Source: Erythroxylum novogranatense
Lineage: Eukaryota; Streptophyta; Magnoliopsida; Malpighiales; Erythroxylaceae
Direction of reading: 5' to 3'
Assembly: GCA_029891385.1 (NCBI GenBank)
Contig: CM057234.1
Location: 22,368,350 to 22,432,349, forward strand
Length of the DNA stretch: 64,000 nucleotides
The position numbers were made by a program, and so were the translations under genes. The notes beneath the pieces are model-generated. The model did no database searches and had not been told where the DNA came from. It saw nothing but the letters and a program-made list of their open reading frames with translations. Positions 60,061 through 64,000 of this stretch are shown in pieces (the stretch's first letter is position 1; every line of letters starts with the position of its first letter).

Positions 60061-60458
60061 TGCTTAAGTTAAAGTTGTGAAGGGATATAATTTTTGAAAC
60101 CAATGTAAAAAAAAAGATGGTGATTAGTAGAAATACACTATTTAATATCATACATTAAAGAAAATATATGGATAGGACGTTCTAAGATTAGTAAAAGGCA
60201 ATACAAAAATGGTACACATAGAACTAGGTCATTTTAGAATAGACATGAAAAAGGGTAACAATTCTGTTTAATAACAACGCGAAAGAAAGAGTAATATCAT
60301 ATTATAGCCACAATTAGACCAAGAAGTATCATTAGGCCACTGAATAAATATGATTTAGAAGACTCGGTATCCTTCACACTCATCATTAGTAATGGGGATC
60401 CAACTACTTTTTGGAAGGTTATAAATAGTCAAGAGAAGAATAGATGGATGAGAGTTAT
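60061..60458 (+). pseudogene. Old Ty1/copia integrase end and RT start, plus strand (part 2)
   Basis: It continues the frame broken at 47978: VKVVKGYNF, then KKKMVISRNTLFNI (copia pattern KGYRLYD...KKVIISRDVVFDE). After a decayed linker comes the RT entry near 60320-60458: LNKYDLEDSVSFTLIISNGD, PTTFWKVINSQEKNRWMR. This matches copia text of the type GDPTTFQEA...EKDKWM. It ends where the next LTR begins at 60459; the rest of RT should lie beyond that element, outside the window. Confidence 0.75.
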
Positions 60459-63400
60459 TGTTGGGACCCGATCCGAAAAACCGGATCCCAATCGGAAAAG
60501 CAGAACGAAAAACAGAATCGAATGGAAACGGAAATTTCGTATCGAAGTTTCGAATCAGAAAATAAAGCATAAGAATCGAAAGCGAAGCGCATACTCGAAG
60601 CAAATGCAAATTAGAATCGAATACCAAATCGACAGAAATCGATAAAATCGAATCATAAGGTGGGGATAATCGAAATAATCAATTAAACTAAAACATATCC
60701 GACATCCGAGAACAATAATCAAAGAAAACGATCGAATGAACATAATCGCGTTGGAAACCCTAAGACGTACCATTCCGAAATCCGGTATAAATTTTTCTTT
60801 TTCTTATACTCATTTATCAAACTCATACCAAGCTTTGAATCAAATACAAATAATTCCCACATTGGAAATTCATCCATATACAAATCTCAATTATTTCATA
60901 CTCTTATAGACACTTATACATAGCCAAAATCTCATTTTTATCCCAATTCTAACGAAAATTCGGCAGCATAACGGCTGCATTTATCCTATCCCAAAAATTC
61001 CTGCAAAGGTACAAACACTTCTAATATCACAACCTAATAACACAAATCATCATCGGACCCTCCCGTTCAGAATCCGAAACACTAGCAGAAACACACATCT
61101 AAACTTAACACTTCAAAAATCCTCAATTGATCATAAAATCTCAATCAATCCTAACCACATTCAATATCTCAAATCCACATACAAAAATCCTTATTCAATA
61201 TCCAATTACAAACATAAAGCATAATCATACTCAATTATGATCATAAAATCAATATCCAAGTTTCGAATTCATATACATCCCGTAATAACTGCTTTATATA
61301 CACAAAAGGCAATTCAAGCCAAAACAATATCAATTCTCAATTTACACAGAAATACAAATGCGACAAAATCAAACTTGACGCTCTTTCATCCGATCTCCTG
61401 CTCGAATACCTGGAGATTGGGATGAAGGGAGGTGAGCTCGGAAGCTCGTGGGTAACATATTTATAAACTGAATAATAAGCAGAAATCAATTTTCATAAAC
61501 TTTTTGCAAAAAGGCTTAGTTTTCAAACTTTTCAACTTTCAAATATTTTTCTCAAACCCTTTTCAATTTTCCAAACTTTTCATATCAAATTTCTATAATT
61601 TCATGGTTGAAAACCCTTTTTCTCATTTTTCAAAATTTCTCATAAACATGAATGTAATCACATCGGAGAAATTTCACGCACATAAACAAAATCAAAAATC
61701 ACATAACATAACAAAATGGTTTGGTTTCGGTCATAACAGGGCATCTTGCACATTCTCAAGATAAGCGGTCATATGCGGCCAGTGGAATGAGGGGAGTCCA
61801 AATCGAACTCCTAAGCCACTCAGCGGTAGGAAAAGGCTATCGAGAGAGACAGTGCTCGACTCTACAGAGGGACTGACCAAACCCATACAATTCACATATT
61901 CATACTTAAAACAAGCAGATTGTTCAAGGCACTTTTCAAATTTCACATTTTCATGTCGTGTCTTACTAGACACAATTACATTCACTAAGCACATAATTTC
62001 AGTATGTCATCTTTGCAAAAATACAAATTCACCATCATTTTATATAACAATCATATTCAATAACTCAATTAATCGTATATCATTCAAATGCATAAAAGAG
62101 TGCAAGTATTTTTTTCAACCCACAATCAACATATATTAATGCATAAACAGCATGGTTCACATTTTTCAAAAAATGCGAAAACACAATTTTCATAAATCTC
62201 GTATTCTCAAATTTTTTTCTACAATTTTCCCAAATCATTTTCAAATCCTTTGAAAACATAATTTCAAAAATATTATTCTTTTCTTGATTTTTTTCAAAAT
62301 CACATAATTTACTCATAATTCAAAATATAAATACATCACCCACCTCGAATTAACGCTAATACTTTGCCCAAAGCATCGAATCTCCAAATTTCTTCTTATT
62401 TCCTCAACTTTAAAATTCCCTAAGCCATAATTATCCAAAATAAATATCATAATTCACTTAATTCTTCAAATTGGACTTAGAAAACACCAATTCCATATAA
62501 AATCTATCTATCTAAATCATAAATTCCAAAATCCTTCAAAATCCCCAAATTCCAAATTGAACCTAAACCAATTCAATCAAATTCAATATCATATTTAACT
62601 TAATTACTCAAATTGAGCTTAGGAAACATCAATTCCTCACATATTCAAGCTATTTCAATCTCCAATTTTGAAAATCCCCAATTTTTAAAATTGGCCTAAA
62701 CCAATTTACACAAATTACATATCATAAATCACAATTTCTTCACAATTGATTTCATATTTCACCAATTCATACTAGTATTGATGATTCTACACTATTAATT
62801 CACAAAATCCTCAAATTTCTAATTTAGCCTAAACCCCCAATTTACAATTTTTCAAATTAAACTTCACCTAAAGCATAAGCATCAAAATTAACTTATGATA
62901 TCTCAAATTCATCACTAATTCAAGCCATCTAAAGCAACAATTTCAAAAACCCCCAAAGTTCACTATTCATCATCTTCTTCACTAAGCTTTCTCTCTCTAG
63001 AATCTTCCATAACCAAAATTAAACATAACCATAGTCTAATCTCTTCAAATAATCATAGATAAACTAAATCCATAACCATTCCAAGCTTAATCAACCATCA
63101 AACAAATCAAAAACTCAAAAACTCAAGCTTTCTCTCTCTTACCTTCTCTCTCTAATTTCGGATTTCACCATGTTGCAAGCTTTCATGTTCTTCTTCCTCC
63201 TCTTTGCTCTTGGAAACCACGAAAATCTCTAAGAAAACCCATAAAATCCCCTTCCTTCTTCTTCTTCTCTCCACTGTCGTAAGCTTCTTCTTCTTTTCCC
63301 TCTCTTCTTCTTTTTCTTCTATTTTCTTATCTTCTTTTCTACTTATTTCGTGACTCTCCAGACCTCCAAACGACAGCACAAGATGTGTTTCATGCCAGGT

Positions 63401-64000
63401 CATTAAAATGGGGGGGGGGGGGGAAGACCATAATGCCCCTCCTTTTAAGTGAAATCCCAAAATACCCCTGCACAGGATTTTGAAAAACTGACTACTTACG
63501 TCCTGTTTTCAAGCATCTAAACAAAATAATTTGGACAAACTTTCTTCTTGAAAATTGTTCCTCTCGATCTTATGAATCCAACGCCACTAACGGCGCTCAA
63601 TTCGGATCTAAAACGAAGAAGTTATAGCCGAAAACTATCGGACCTTCACAAAATTCGAGACTGAACATTAACATAACTTCAGTCCAGAAATTAACAATCT
63701 TAGGGATGAATTTAAATTTCGATCCCTTCACAAGAGTTGTAGCCCTATATCTTAACTTTATTTTCCCTCAAGAATCAACTCAATTGGAGTTGTACAGCTC
63801 CCGAAAATTGCAAAATACTGAACCATGTTCAGAAAATTATCCAACTTATAACCTATAACCAAATCTCTTACTTTGGTTCAATCAATCTCTTTCCATTTAA
63901 TCTCCTAAAAATCATAATTCTTCAAGATAATGAAATTAATCTTCTTAGGAATCCAACGTTTCAACAACTGAGTCAATCGGATGTCGGACGACAGAATTAT
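60459..64000 (-). mobile_element. Giant LTR, minus strand, incomplete at window edge
   Basis: TGTTGGGACCC opens it in plus-strand view; on the sense strand the LTR therefore ends ...CGGGTCCCAACA, like the gypsy LTR end. Further sense-strand landmarks, reading down from 64000, are AAGTTATAG / GAGTTGTAG degenerate repeats (64000-63500), a GA-rich leader (63420-63150) with a G14/C14 run at 63410-63423, donor AAGGTAAG (GT at 63142), hairpin GAGCT-TCCG-AGCTC (61447-61434), and AATCTCCAG (CAG at 61412-61410). Its start lies outside, so the element type is not known. The 102-residue minus ORF in the leader (63152-63460) is low-complexity and probably not a gene. Confidence 0.75.
61434..61447 (-). 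other. GAGCT/AGCTC hairpin before the LTR acceptor
   Basis: Perfect five-pair stem with a four-base loop, followed on the sense strand by CACCTCCCTTCATCCCAATC and CAG. Same placement as at 16931-16944 and 27808-27821. Confidence 0.65.

Noticed and set aside
60355..60773. Small ORFs at 60355-60773 as host genes
   Set aside because: They cross the boundary between a copia RT remnant and an LTR end and match neither a known domain nor each other.
63410..63423. G-quadruplex from the 14-G run
   Set aside because: A single homopolymer, variable by slippage and prone to read error; no separated G-tracts.
63152..63460. 102-residue minus-strand ORF with KEEE-rich stretches
   Set aside because: Lies in the GA-rich leader of a giant LTR, includes a homopolymer of 14, and is low-complexity.

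Overview
The window is repeat DNA from a flowering plant nuclear genome, probably a eudicot; the species cannot be read from the sequence. Apart from unassigned decayed stretches (chiefly about 45.6-47.2 kb), what I can identify is LTR retrotransposon or a remnant of one, stacked in nests. There is no host gene, tRNA, rRNA, bacterial operon or CRISPR array that I can support. The plant assignment rests on SIRE-type Ty1/copia and chromodomain-bearing Ty3/gypsy (Tekay/Del-like) proteins, tRNA-Met primer sites, and multi-kilobase LTRs.

Layout. (1) 1-6977: 3' part of a SIRE-type copia element (RNase H end, third ORF, 3' LTR), interrupted at 101-2783 by a solo giant LTR with TSD AGTTT. (2) 6978-8644: pieces of other LTRs, then a minus-strand gypsy protease-RT remnant. 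(3) 8645-19034: a plus-strand element with 3.4-3.5 kb LTRs and a 3.5 kb decayed gypsy core. (4) 19035-20613: truncated giant LTR. (5) 20614-21864: minus-strand decayed copia integrase, whose other half resumes at 45120. (6) 21865-45119: one SIRE-type copia (LTRs of 1041 and 1009 bp) carrying two nested insertions. These are a Tekay-like gypsy element at 26658-36290 (TSD CTTTA), itself split by a solo LTR at 31100-33335 (TSD TTCGA), and a solo giant LTR at 37185-41188 (TSD GAAAC). (7) 45120-47978: the rest of the old minus-strand copia, unassigned decayed sequence, and the start of a plus-strand copia integrase remnant. (8) 47979-60055: a 12 kb minus-strand element with two 4.3 kb LTRs and a 3.4 kb decayed gypsy core (LARD-like), TSD TTCAT. 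(9) 60056-60458: the plus-strand copia integrase/RT remnant resumes. (10) 60459-64000: the 3' part of another giant minus-strand LTR running off the window.

No element here has intact reading frames. The gypsy element is closest: its five recognised in-frame stops are all TAG at probable CAG (Gln) sites, with two one-base frameshifts besides. The SIRE copy has stops of mixed origin.

The most interesting signal is in the LTRs rather than the proteins. LTRs from several families share a similar layout: a leader with a good splice donor, a CpG-dense palindromic array built on CGTC/GACG half-sites, a cluster of short hairpins, and a GAGYT/ARCTC hairpin placed just upstream of a pyrimidine-rich CAG acceptor. 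In five copies of the largest family that hairpin is one arm of a possible 49-50 nt three-way junction with wobble and compensatory changes. The SIRE elements carry a third ORF with a coiled-coil C-terminus and no membrane segment, so it does not look like an envelope gene.
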